Shown piece by piece: positions 1 through 5,420 of a stretch of 5,420 nucleotides of DNA. A program made the translations under genes and the position numbers. Numbering within the stretch: position 1 is the stretch's first letter; each line of letters starts with the position of its first letter. The stretch is from Pseudomonadota bacterium (lineage in GTDB: Bacteria; Pseudomonadota; Alphaproteobacteria; SMXQ01): the NCBI GenBank assembly GCA_022562375.1, contig JADFPK010000139.1, positions 1-5,420 of the forward strand, in the 5' to 3' direction. The notes below the pieces were generated by a model. The model did no database searches, was not told the origin of the DNA, and worked only from the letters and a program-made list of their open reading frames with translations.

Positions 1-2
1 GC

Positions 3-857
3 CAATCGATCTGCCGCCTGATACACAAGGAAGCCGCCGAAGGCCGCAAGAAGGGCCGCAAGCACGGCATCCGCTGCTCGGCGCCGTCCACCGCCGGCTC
101 GACCTACAACATCGCCAACATCAAGGCCGGAGAGTTGGACTTCGGCGTCGCCCAGTCGGACTGGCAGTACCACGCCTATAACGGCTCGTCCAAGTTCAAG
201 GGCAAGGCGTTCAAGAAGCTGCGGGCGGTCTTTTCCGTCCATGCGGAGCCCTACCACATCATCGTCGGCAAGGGCACCGGGATCAAATCCTGGGCCGATC
301 TCAAGGGCAAGAGGTTCAACATCGGCAATCCGGGTTCCGGTCAGCGCGGCACCACGGAAGTCCTGATGAAGGCTTACGGGACCAAGAAATCGGACTTCAG
401 GATCGCCACCGAACTGACCTCGACGGAGCAGTCCAAGGCGCTTTGCGACGGCAAGATCGACGCCTACGGTTACACCGTCGGCGTGCCCAATGCCGGCGTC
501 TCCATCGCCACCGATGGCTGCGACGCCAAGATCATCAACCTCAACACCAAAGTCGAGGCGAAGCTGGTCAAGAACAACCCGTACTACGCCTTCGCCACCA
601 TTCCGAAGGGCACCTACAAGACCACCGCCGCCGACGTCACCACCTTCGGCGTCATGGCCACCTTCATTACCAGCGCCGACGTTCCCGAGGACGTCGTCTA
701 CGAGGTGACACGCGCGGTCTTCGAGAACCTCGACGATTTCAGGAAACTCCACCCGGCGTTCAGGAACCTCGATCCCAAGCAGATGGTAACGAACGCGCTT
801 TCGGCGCCGCTGCATGCGGGGGCCCTCAAATACTACAAGGAAAAAGGCCTGAAATAA
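3..857 (+). CDS. TAXI-family TRAP transporter solute-binding protein (SBP1), 5'-truncated by window edge
   Basis: This is a periplasmic receptor that would bind a small solute and hand it to the TRAP permease encoded just downstream. The reading frame is open from base 3, giving 284 residues before the TAA at 855-857. The signal peptide and the N-terminal TIGTGG-type motif lie outside the window; the TTG at 135 is internal. Recognition rests on co-linear similarity to the complete TAXI protein at 3922-4932. Shared blocks are ICRL (residues 3-6), HGIRC (ending at C25), QSDWQ (51-55), DLKGKR, GSGQR, ALC (C148), a second Cys at 173, and the C-terminal LHPAF and SAPLH segments. Four cysteines (4, 25, 148, 173) are kept in both paralogues and could form two disulfides. 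Between the first two cysteines this copy is seven residues longer than its paralogue and very basic (GRKKGRKH). The ligand cannot be told from sequence; a characterised TAXI relative from Thermus binds glutamate/glutamine. Confidence 0.93.
   Translation, partial: QSICRLIHKEAAEGRKKGRKHGIRCSAPSTAGSTYNIANIKAGELDFGVAQSDWQYHAYNGSSKFKGKAFKKLRAVFSVHAEPYHIIVGKGTGIKSWADLKGKRFNIGNPGSGQRGTTEVLMKAYGTKKSDFRIATELTSTEQSKALCDGKIDAYGYTVGVPNAGVSIATDGCDAKIINLNTKVEAKLVKNNPYYAFATIPKGTYKTTAADVTTFGVMATFITSADVPEDVVYEVTRAVFENLDDFRKLHPAFRNLDPKQMVTNALSAPLHAGALKYYKEKGLK
42..65 (+). repeat. 12-bp in-frame tandem duplication inside SBP1
   Basis: Two adjacent 12-bp units share the core GGCCGCAAG and differ only in the last codon (AAG versus CAC). 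They encode GRKK followed by GRKH. The second binding protein has a single GRK at the corresponding place, so the duplication accounts for part of the seven-residue length difference between the two receptors. It lies in a charged stretch between the two N-terminal conserved cysteines, probably a surface loop. Confidence 0.7.
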
Positions 858-876
858 TCGCCGCCGTTAATTCGAA

Positions 877-905
877 GCCGGCACTCCACATTCTGGGGTG
901 CCGGC
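877..905 (+). terminator. Intercistronic stem-loop, probable attenuating terminator or mRNA stabiliser
   Basis: GCCGGCACTCC (877-887) pairs with GGGGTGCCGGC (895-905). This gives an 11-bp stem with one G-U pair around a 7-base loop, ACATTCT. A weak T-rich tract, TCTCCTTTT (906-914), follows. The stem begins 19 bases after the stop of SBP1 and ends 76 bases before the permease start. The short, interrupted T tract suggests partial rather than complete termination. Such a hairpin between a binding-protein gene and its permease gene would raise receptor transcript over permease transcript, either by attenuation or by protecting the upstream mRNA 3' end. Confidence 0.75.
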
Positions 906-913
906 TCTCCTTT

Positions 914-949
914 TGTGTCCGATGTGTCCGATGTATCCGATGTATCCGG
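914..949 (+). repeat. Four-copy 9-bp tandem repeat (unit TGTRTCCGA)
   Basis: Four contiguous 9-bp units occupy this stretch. Two read TGTGTCCGA, the third TGTATCCGA and the fourth TGTATCCGG. The array starts at the last T of the terminator-like tract. Just after it is a smaller 8-bp tandem pair starting TTGATG (958-965 and 966-973). The array lies wholly in the untranslated gap between the receptor and the permease. It contains no inverted symmetry, so it does not look like a repressor operator; replication slippage is the simplest origin. Its length may vary between strains. Confidence 0.8.
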
Positions 950-981
950 CTCTTCGGTTGATGCATTGATGGATCCTCGCC

Positions 982-3402
982 ATGGCTGAATCAGGAACGG
1001 GGCCCGCGATTCCGGACGTTTCCCAGGAAGACATCGAAAAACGAATCGAGGAAATCGAATATATCGGCCGCAAGCCCGGACCGCGCCTTGCCGTCGTCAT
1101 CAGCGTCATCGCCGTCCTCTGGTCCCTGTTCCAGCTTTGGATCGCCTCGCCGCTGCCGTTCATTTTGGGCATCGGGATAATCGTCGATGTGCCGGCGCGC
1201 GGTATCCACCTGGCGTTCGGCCTTCTGCTCTGTTTCCTGATGTTCCCGGCGGCGCGGTCCCTGGCGCGGAAGCAGATCCCCCTTTATGACATCGTCCTGG
1301 CGTTGCTGGGCTGCGGCTGTGCGCTTTATCTGTTTCTCGGCTATGGAGGGCTGGTGGAGCGCGACGGGATCCCGCTCGAGATCGACGTCTTCGGCTTCTC
1401 CTTCCCCTTCGAGGCGATCCTCGGCGGCATCGGTATCGTCCTGCTCCTGGAGGCGACGCGGCGCAGCATCGGCCTGCCACTGGTCATCGTCGCCGGCGTG
1501 TTCATCGTCTACTCCATATTCGGCCAGTCGATGCCGGATATGATTTCCCACCGGGGCATCTCGCTCAACCGGCTGATCAGCTATCAGTGGCTGGGCGGCG
1601 AGGCCATTTTCGGCATCCCCATCGACGTCTCGGTGGATTTCGTGTTCCTGTTCGTGCTCTTCGGGGCGCTGTTGGACAAGGCCGGGGCGGGCAAGTATTT
1701 CCTCGATCTCTCCTTCGCCATGGTCGGGCGCTACCGTGGCGGTCCCGCCAAGGCGGCGATCCTGGCGTCGGGCATGACCGGGGCCATATCGGGATCCTCC
1801 ATCGCCAACGTGGTGACCACCGGAACCTTCACCATTCCGGTCATGCGCAAGACCGGCATGTCGGCGGTCAAGGCGGGCGCCATCGAGGTCGCGGCGTCGA
1901 CCAACGGCCAGCTCATGCCGCCGATCATGGGCGCCGCGGCCTTCATCATCGCCGAGCTTATCGGCATCTCCTATTTCGAGGTCGTCAAGGCCGCCTTCAT
2001 CCCCGCCGTCATCAGCTACATGGCGCTGTTCTACATCTCGCATCTGGAGGCGTTGAAGCTGGGGCTGAGCGGCATGCCGAAATCCGACATCCCGCACCTT
2101 CGCAAGACCTTTATCGGCGGCATCCACTTTTTGATCCCGATCGCGCTCCTGGTCTATCTGTTGATGTTCAAACGGTGGTCACCGGAAAGCTCGGTCTTCT
2201 ATTCCATCCTGCTAATGATGGTCATCATCTTGATTCAGAAGGTCTGGCGCGAGGTGCGCGCGGGGGAGTCCGACTTCGTGCAAGCCCTCAAGGAAGGTGT
2301 CGTTCTGATCTATGGCGGGCTGGTTTCCGGGGCGCGGAACATGATCAACATCGCCGTCGCCGTCGCCGCCGCCGGCATCATCGTCGGCTCGGTCGCATCG
2401 ACCGGGCTCAACAACGCCATGGTCGGGCTGGTCGAGGCGATCTCGGGCGGCAATGTCTATATCCTCCTTGGGCTTACCGCGGTGATGGCCCTCATTCTCG
2501 GCATGGGCCTGCCGACGACGGCGAATTACCTCGTCGTCGCCACCCTGTTGGCCGGGGTGCTGGTCGAGTTGGGATCGGCGTCCGGTCTCGTCCTGCCGCT
2601 GATCGCGGTGCATCTCTTCGTCTTCTATTTCGGCATCCTCGCCGACGACACGCCACCGGTCTGTCTCGCCGCCTTCGCGGCGGCGGCGATATCGCGCGCC
2701 GACCCCATCAAGACCGGAATCCAGGGATTCTTCTACGATATCCGCACCGCGATCCTGCCGTTCATCTTCATCTTCAATCCGGACCTGCTTCTGGTCGGGG
2801 TCGAGAGCTTCTGGCATGGGCTGATGATCTTCATTGTCTCGTTGATCGCGATGTTCGCCTTCGCCTCCCTCACCCAGCGGTGGATGCTGGTCAAGATCAA
2901 GCTCTATGAGATGGTGTTGCTCGCCGCCGTCGTCGTCACCCTGTTCCGGCCCGATTTCGTGATGAACCAGATCTATCCGAACTTCGAGCCCCTCGACCTC
3001 AAGCGGTTCGCCGTCGGCGAGGCCGCGGCCGAGCCCGGTTACTCCATCCGCATCCACGTCGTGCGGTCGACCGATTACGGCGACCGCTTCAAGCTCTACC
3101 GTATCGGCACGCCGGAGTTGGGCGCCGGCGTCGGTTACGGGCTCTATGGGCTGAAGATGAAGGTAGGCGAAGGCGGGCGTTACGCGGTTTCCGAGTTGCT
3201 GCCCAAGGGGCTGGCCGAACAGGCCGGGATCAGGCTCGATGATTTCGTCACCGAAGTCGAAGTCGAGCTGGTGGGTCAGCCGGCGCGGCAGTGGATCTAC
3301 CCGATCGGACTGGCGCTTTTCGGCGCCGTCATCGCTTTGCAACTGGCGCGGCGGCGCCGCGAGGCGCCGGGCGCGGCCGGCCCTTCCGGCGCGCCGGCAT
3401 AA
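982..3402 (+). CDS. TRAP transporter fused permease (4TM/12TM, TAXI type) with C-terminal DUF3394 domain
   Basis: This 806-residue inner-membrane protein combines the small (DctQ-like) and large (DctM-like) TRAP subunits, as is usual for TAXI systems, and would move the solute inward using an ion gradient. After a hydrophilic N-terminus, hydrophobic segments at about 35-56, 74-91, 100-121, 140-158 and 163-180 form the small part. The large part spans about 200-640. Its hallmark segments are GSSIANVVTTGTFTIPVM (271-288), ASTNGQLMPPIMGAAAF (305-321), GMGLPTTANYLV (507-518) and ADDTPPVCLAAFAAAA (554-569). Residues 641-656 and 772-789 are two further membrane spans flanking a soluble domain (657-771) that matches DUF3394 in place and style. 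The ATG at 982 is the first in-frame start after the TGA at 967-969; its Shine-Dalgarno is weak (GGA at 971-973). The stop overlaps the ribosome-binding site of the next gene. Transport substrate unknown. Confidence 0.95.
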   Translation: MAESGTGPAIPDVSQEDIEKRIEEIEYIGRKPGPRLAVVISVIAVLWSLFQLWIASPLPFILGIGIIVDVPARGIHLAFGLLLCFLMFPAARSLARKQIPLYDIVLALLGCGCALYLFLGYGGLVERDGIPLEIDVFGFSFPFEAILGGIGIVLLLEATRRSIGLPLVIVAGVFIVYSIFGQSMPDMISHRGISLNRLISYQWLGGEAIFGIPIDVSVDFVFLFVLFGALLDKAGAGKYFLDLSFAMVGRYRGGPAKAAILASGMTGAISGSSIANVVTTGTFTIPVMRKTGMSAVKAGAIEVAASTNGQLMPPIMGAAAFIIAELIGISYFEVVKAAFIPAVISYMALFYISHLEALKLGLSGMPKSDIPHLRKTFIGGIHFLIPIALLVYLLMFKRWSPESSVFYSILLMMVIILIQKVWREVRAGESDFVQALKEGVVLIYGGLVSGARNMINIAVAVAAAGIIVGSVASTGLNNAMVGLVEAISGGNVYILLGLTAVMALILGMGLPTTANYLVVATLLAGVLVELGSASGLVLPLIAVHLFVFYFGILADDTPPVCLAAFAAAAISRADPIKTGIQGFFYDIRTAILPFIFIFNPDLLLVGVESFWHGLMIFIVSLIAMFAFASLTQRWMLVKIKLYEMVLLAAVVVTLFRPDFVMNQIYPNFEPLDLKRFAVGEAAAEPGYSIRIHVVRSTDYGDRFKLYRIGTPELGAGVGYGLYGLKMKVGEGGRYAVSELLPKGLAEQAGIRLDDFVTEVEVELVGQPARQWIYPIGLALFGAVIALQLARRRREAPGAAGPSGAPA

Positions 3403-3407
3403 GGAGG
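3401..3407 (+). promoter_or_regulatory. Strong Shine-Dalgarno for the UspA gene, overlapping the permease stop codon
   Basis: AAGGAGG at 3401-3407 is a near-perfect anti-16S match placed seven bases before the ATG at 3415. Its first two bases are the last two bases of the permease TAA. Ribosomes finishing the permease would therefore be released directly on this site, which argues for translational coupling and a shared transcript. It is much stronger than the signals in front of the permease or of SBP2. Confidence 0.9.
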
Positions 3408-3414
3408 CGCAAGG

Positions 3415-3843
3415 ATGTACAAGAACATCCTCCTCACCGTCGATCTTACCGAGGAGAGCTCGTGGAAAAAGGCCCTGCCGACGGCGGTGGAAACCTGCCA
3501 GTGCGCCGGCGCGACCTTGCATGTGCTCTCCGTGGTGCCCGATTTCGGCATGACCGTGGTCGCCCAGTTCTTCCCCGAGGATTATGAGAACAAGACCGTC
3601 GAGGAAGCCAGGAAGGAACTGGAAAAGCTCTGCGCCGGGGGCGTACCGGACGGCGTAACCGTCAAGCCCATCGTCGCTTACGGCACCATCTACGAACAGA
3701 TCATCTCGGTGGCCGAACGCATCGAGGCGGATCTCATCGTCATGGCCGCCCACCGGCCGGCGCTCGAGGACTATCTTTTGGGGCCGAACGCGGCGCGGGT
3801 CGTCCGCCACTCCAATTGCTCGGTGCTGGTGGTGCGCGACTGA
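3415..3843 (+). CDS. Universal stress protein (UspA family), TRAP transporter-associated
   Basis: This 142-residue single-domain protein is the usual length for one Usp domain and would act in the cytoplasm as a nucleotide-binding dimer. The N-terminal strand NILLTVDL places Asp10 where UspA proteins contact the adenine nucleotide. AYGTIYEQI (88-96) is the typical central Gly-plus-helix element, and the end SVLVVR is the standard last strand. The classic ATP loop G-x2-G-x9-G-(S/T) is altered: residues 112-125 read AHRPALEDYLLGPN, so only Gly123 remains and Pro-Asn replaces the Ser/Thr step. This HRP...DYLLG variant is, from memory, common in Usp proteins encoded beside TRAP transporters. The best studied of these is TeaD, which binds ATP and lowers uptake by the TeaABC ectoine transporter of Halomonas elongata. 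A regulatory role on the neighbouring permease is inferred from that precedent and from the tight 12-base spacing. Confidence 0.92.
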   Translation: MYKNILLTVDLTEESSWKKALPTAVETCQCAGATLHVLSVVPDFGMTVVAQFFPEDYENKTVEEARKELEKLCAGGVPDGVTVKPIVAYGTIYEQIISVAERIEADLIVMAAHRPALEDYLLGPNAARVVRHSNCSVLVVRD

Positions 3844-3854
3844 CCGGTACTCCC

Positions 3855-3875
3855 ATCCGGTTGTCCCGGCCGGAT
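3855..3875 (+). terminator. Weak stem-loop with T4 tract after the UspA gene
   Basis: ATCCGG (3855-3860) pairs exactly with CCGGAT (3870-3875) across a nine-base loop, and four T residues follow at 3878-3881. The stem is only 6 bp and the T run is short, so termination would be partial at best. It begins 12 bases after the UspA stop. It could separate expression of the second binding protein from the permease-UspA transcript, or it could be incidental in GC-rich sequence. Confidence 0.35.
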
Positions 3876-3886
3876 CGTTTTGCCGC

Positions 3887-3896
3887 CCACCGGTGG
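3887..3896. promoter_or_regulatory. Perfect 10-bp palindrome upstream of SBP2, possible operator
   Basis: CCACCGGTGG is a perfect inverted repeat with no spacer, ending 25 bases before the ATG of the second receptor. No convincing -35/-10 pair is visible around it. A regulator-binding site is possible, but a palindrome of this length arises easily in GC-rich DNA, so the call is tentative. Confidence 0.2.
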
Positions 3897-3921
3897 CGCC
3901 GTCTTGTGGTAGCTTGCCGCC

Positions 3922-4932
3922 ATGAACAGAAACACGGCCCTCGCCATCACCGCGTGCGCGGCGGTCGTGGTGTTGTGGTTCCTATCGGGCAACGATATCG
4001 AGGCGATCAAGCCGGATGCGCCAGTCAGCACGCGCGATGGCAACACCGTCACCATCGGCACCGGCGGTGTCAGCGGGGTGTATTTCCCCGCCGGCGGCGC
4101 CATCTGCCGTCTCGTCAACAAGGGCCGCAAGAGCCACGGCATCCGCTGCGCCGTCGAGAGTACGGGCGGCTCGGTCGACAATCTGAATGCCATGCGGGCG
4201 AATGACCTCGACATGGCCATCGTCCAGTCGGACTGGCAGTTTCGCGCCGTCAACGGCACCGGCAGGTTCAAAGATGCCGGCCCTTTCAGCGATTTGAGAT
4301 CGGTCTTTTCGGTCCACGGCGAGGCCTTCACGGTTCTCGCGCGGGGTTCCTCGGGCATCGCCGCCATCGCCGATCTCAAGGGCAAGAGGGTCGGCATCGG
4401 CAGGCTCGGTTCGGGCCAGCGGGCGATGATGGCGCTGGTCATGGAAGCGCTCGGCTGGCAGGGAAAGGATTTGGCCCGTGCCTTCGAGTTCACTGATTCG
4501 GAGCAGCACCGGGCCCTTTGCGCCGACAAGACCGACGCCGTGGTCTACGTCGTCGGCCATCCCAACGGCGTCATCAACGAGGCGACGGGCGCGTGCGAAG
4601 CGGTGCTCGTCGAGGTCGCCGGCGCCGCCATCGACGAGATGGTCGAGGAGCGTCCCTATTTAGCCCATGCCGTCATCCCCGGAGGCATGTACAGGGGGAA
4701 CGCGAAGGAGGTGAAAACCTTCGGCGTCACCGCCACGCTCGTGGTATCGGCGAAGCTCGACGCCGATGTCGTCTATGAGGTCGTCAAGGCGGTGTTCGAT
4801 AATTTCGACGAGTTCAAGGGCCTGCATCCCGCCTTCGGCCATCTCGAGCGCAAGAACCTGGTCAGGGCCGGCAATTCGGCGCCGCTTCACGACGGCGCCG
4901 TCCGCTATTTCAAGGAAAACGGCTTGCTTTAG
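3922..4932 (+). CDS. TAXI-family TRAP transporter solute-binding protein (SBP2), complete
   Basis: This 336-residue receptor is complete. A hydrophobic N-terminal segment (residues 5-22) would send it across the inner membrane. There is no clear signal-peptidase AXA site after WFLSG, so it may stay anchored as a membrane-tethered receptor. The mature domain opens with TVTIGTGGVSGVYFPAGGA (42-60), the TAXI family signature. VQSDWQ (101-106), DLKGKR (151-156), GSGQR (163-167) and the C-terminal LHPAF/SAPLH blocks follow. Cysteines 62, 76, 200 and 225 match those of SBP1. The two genes also share exact nucleotide runs, including a run over the DLKGKR codons, so they are true paralogues, though clearly diverged. 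An in-frame TAG at 3910-3912 forces the start at or after ATG 3922. No Shine-Dalgarno is visible before it. It lies 78 bases after the UspA gene in the same direction. It probably serves the same permease with a different ligand or affinity; ligand unknown. Confidence 0.94.
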   Translation: MNRNTALAITACAAVVVLWFLSGNDIEAIKPDAPVSTRDGNTVTIGTGGVSGVYFPAGGAICRLVNKGRKSHGIRCAVESTGGSVDNLNAMRANDLDMAIVQSDWQFRAVNGTGRFKDAGPFSDLRSVFSVHGEAFTVLARGSSGIAAIADLKGKRVGIGRLGSGQRAMMALVMEALGWQGKDLARAFEFTDSEQHRALCADKTDAVVYVVGHPNGVINEATGACEAVLVEVAGAAIDEMVEERPYLAHAVIPGGMYRGNAKEVKTFGVTATLVVSAKLDADVVYEVVKAVFDNFDEFKGLHPAFGHLERKNLVRAGNSAPLHDGAVRYFKENGLL

Positions 4933-4958
4933 GCCGGCCGGCAATCAAGGGGGTAATG

Positions 4959-4994
4959 AAGGGGACACCATACTTAATTGCTTGGCGTCCCCTT
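4959..4994. repeat. Imperfect hairpin between convergent genes, REP-like palindromic repeat
   Basis: AAGGGGACACCA (4959-4970) pairs with TGGCGTCCCCTT (4983-4994). This gives 8 bp, one A-C mismatch and 4 bp around a 12-base AT-rich loop. An alternative pairing exists: ATCAAGGGG (4944-4952) is the exact complement of CCCCTTGAT (4989-4997). No T run follows on either strand, so a classical intrinsic terminator is unlikely, although it could still insulate the converging transcripts. The - strand core, AAGTATGGTGTCCCCTT, resembles repeats I recall as scattered through many genomes beside REP-associated Y1 transposases (RAYTs). That match is from memory. No transposase is present here. Confidence 0.65.
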
Positions 4995-5005
4995 GATCGA
5001 CGCGA

Positions 5006-5420
5006 TTATCTGACTCTCACTTCCGCCGGCATGAAGAACATGGAATCGGTTTCCGCCGCAGTCATGTGACATTCGGCGCAGAACTGGACCTTGGCGGCGC
5101 CCTCGCCCTTTGTCCTGCCGAAGACGCTGCCGTCGGGCATGACCATGGTGTACCGCCAGTCGCCGCTGGCCTTGCTGAAGCCTGGCGCCATCTTTTCCAT
5201 GATGAAAAGGGGACCGACGCCAACCTGGCCTTTGGCCGTTACCATGAAGCTGTCCTTGGCGAGGATCGAGCCCTTGGGCAATTTGCCCGCCTTCTCGAAC
5301 TTGCCGTATCGTTTCGCCTTGGGGTTGGCGTAATTGTTGACGTGCCGCCCGCCATGGGTCGCCGATACGTAAGACACGGTGTTGTACCGCTTCCAATCGT
5401 GATACCTGGCGCTGATCTTG
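5006..5420 (-). CDS. Cytochrome P460-family c-type haem protein, N-terminus beyond window edge
   Basis: The visible 137 residues are the C-terminal part of a periplasmic haem protein. The frame stays open to the right edge and ends with TAA at 5008-5006. The GTG at 5377 is probably internal, since RYHDWKRYNT just before it continues family-like sequence. Features that fit P460 are SATHGGRHVNNYAN, then GSILAKDSF, GPLFIMEKM and GDWRYTMVMPDGSVFG, and finally the haem-attachment motif CAECH near the C-terminus, whose His is the expected axial ligand. Family members include the Nitrosomonas enzyme that oxidises hydroxylamine through a lysine-haem cross-link, and cytochrome c'-beta proteins that bind NO without that link. 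Lys in LAKDSF or LPKGS is a candidate cross-link residue, but I cannot decide from sequence. The missing part should hold a signal peptide. The gene converges on the transporter locus and is probably a separate unit. Confidence 0.88.
   Translation of the reverse strand, partial: KISARYHDWKRYNTVSYVSATHGGRHVNNYANPKAKRYGKFEKAGKLPKGSILAKDSFMVTAKGQVGVGPLFIMEKMAPGFSKASGDWRYTMVMPDGSVFGRTKGEGAAKVQFCAECHMTAAETDSMFFMPAEVRVR

Noticed and set aside
914..949. CRISPR-like array
   Set aside because: Units are 9 bp and directly adjacent with no spacers, so this is a simple tandem repeat.
991..2127. Open frame on the - strand opposite the first half of the permease
   Set aside because: Same shadow composition and no recognisable motif; the + strand frame is strongly supported.
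2344..2400. GCCGTC/GCCGCC microrepeats in the permease
   Set aside because: They simply encode an Ala/Val-rich membrane helix (AVAVAAA) in GC-rich codons.
1587..2909. Long alternative + strand frame inside the permease
   Set aside because: Arg/His/Gly-rich shadow translation of the permease in another frame, without membrane segments or domains.
2212..3810. Long open frame on the - strand (about 530 codons) opposite the permease and UspA genes
   Set aside because: Its translation is low-complexity and rich in D, R, G and H, typical of the antisense of a GC-rich gene. It shows no domain, and the + strand here encodes clear conserved proteins.
3844..3921. Sigma-70 promoter for SBP2
   Set aside because: TAGCTT at 3910-3915 could pass as a -10, but no -35-like hexamer lies at 16-18 bases upstream, so I do not call it.
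3922..3957. Lipoprotein signal in SBP2 (ITAC ending at Cys12)
   Set aside because: The four residues fit a lipobox, but the hydrophobic stretch before Cys12 is only about seven residues and the main hydrophobic run comes after it, so lipidation is unlikely.
4932..4943. GGCCGGCCGGC palindrome right after the SBP2 stop
   Set aside because: Short, GC-only self-complementarity without a T tract; expected by chance in this base composition.

Overview
This GC-rich window (codon third positions are mostly G or C) carries most of a TAXI-type TRAP transporter locus on the + strand. A convergent cytochrome P460-family gene follows it on the - strand. Gene content, codon use and protein style suggest a proteobacterium, most likely an alphaproteobacterium of the Rhodospirillales type. 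That assignment is inference from sequence style, because no phylogenetic marker is present.

Layout. At 3-857 lies the 3' part of a TAXI-family substrate-binding protein (SBP1), cut by the left edge. At 858-981 is a short intercistronic region with a strong hairpin, a four-copy 9-bp tandem repeat and no recognisable promoter. At 982-3402 is a fused small-plus-large TRAP permease (4TM/12TM fusion) with a DUF3394-type C-terminal domain. At 3415-3843 is a UspA-family universal stress protein of the TRAP-associated type, translated from a strong Shine-Dalgarno that overlaps the permease stop codon. At 3844-3921 is a short gap with a modest hairpin and a perfect 10-bp palindrome. At 3922-4932 is a second, complete TAXI binding protein (SBP2), paralogous to the first. 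At 4933-5005 is a short convergent gap holding a long imperfect hairpin that resembles REP-type repeats. At 5006-5420 on the - strand is the C-terminal part of a cytochrome P460-like c-type haem protein, cut by the right edge.

How the genes work together. TAXI binding proteins capture a small solute, usually an organic anion or amino acid, in the periplasm. They deliver it to the fused QM permease, which imports it using an ion gradient. The UspA protein is likely a cytoplasmic nucleotide-binding regulator of the transporter, by analogy with TeaD of the Halomonas TeaABC system. Two divergent receptors around one permease suggest that two ligands, or two affinities, feed one membrane channel. 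The P460 gene points the opposite way and is probably functionally separate. No gap exceeds about 125 bases. There is no RNA gene, CRISPR array or complete insertion sequence.

Most of the window is a recognisable transporter operon. The parts most worth a second look are the dual receptors, the predicted periplasmic PDZ-like C-terminal domain of the permease, the intercistronic hairpin and tandem repeat, and the REP-like hairpin.
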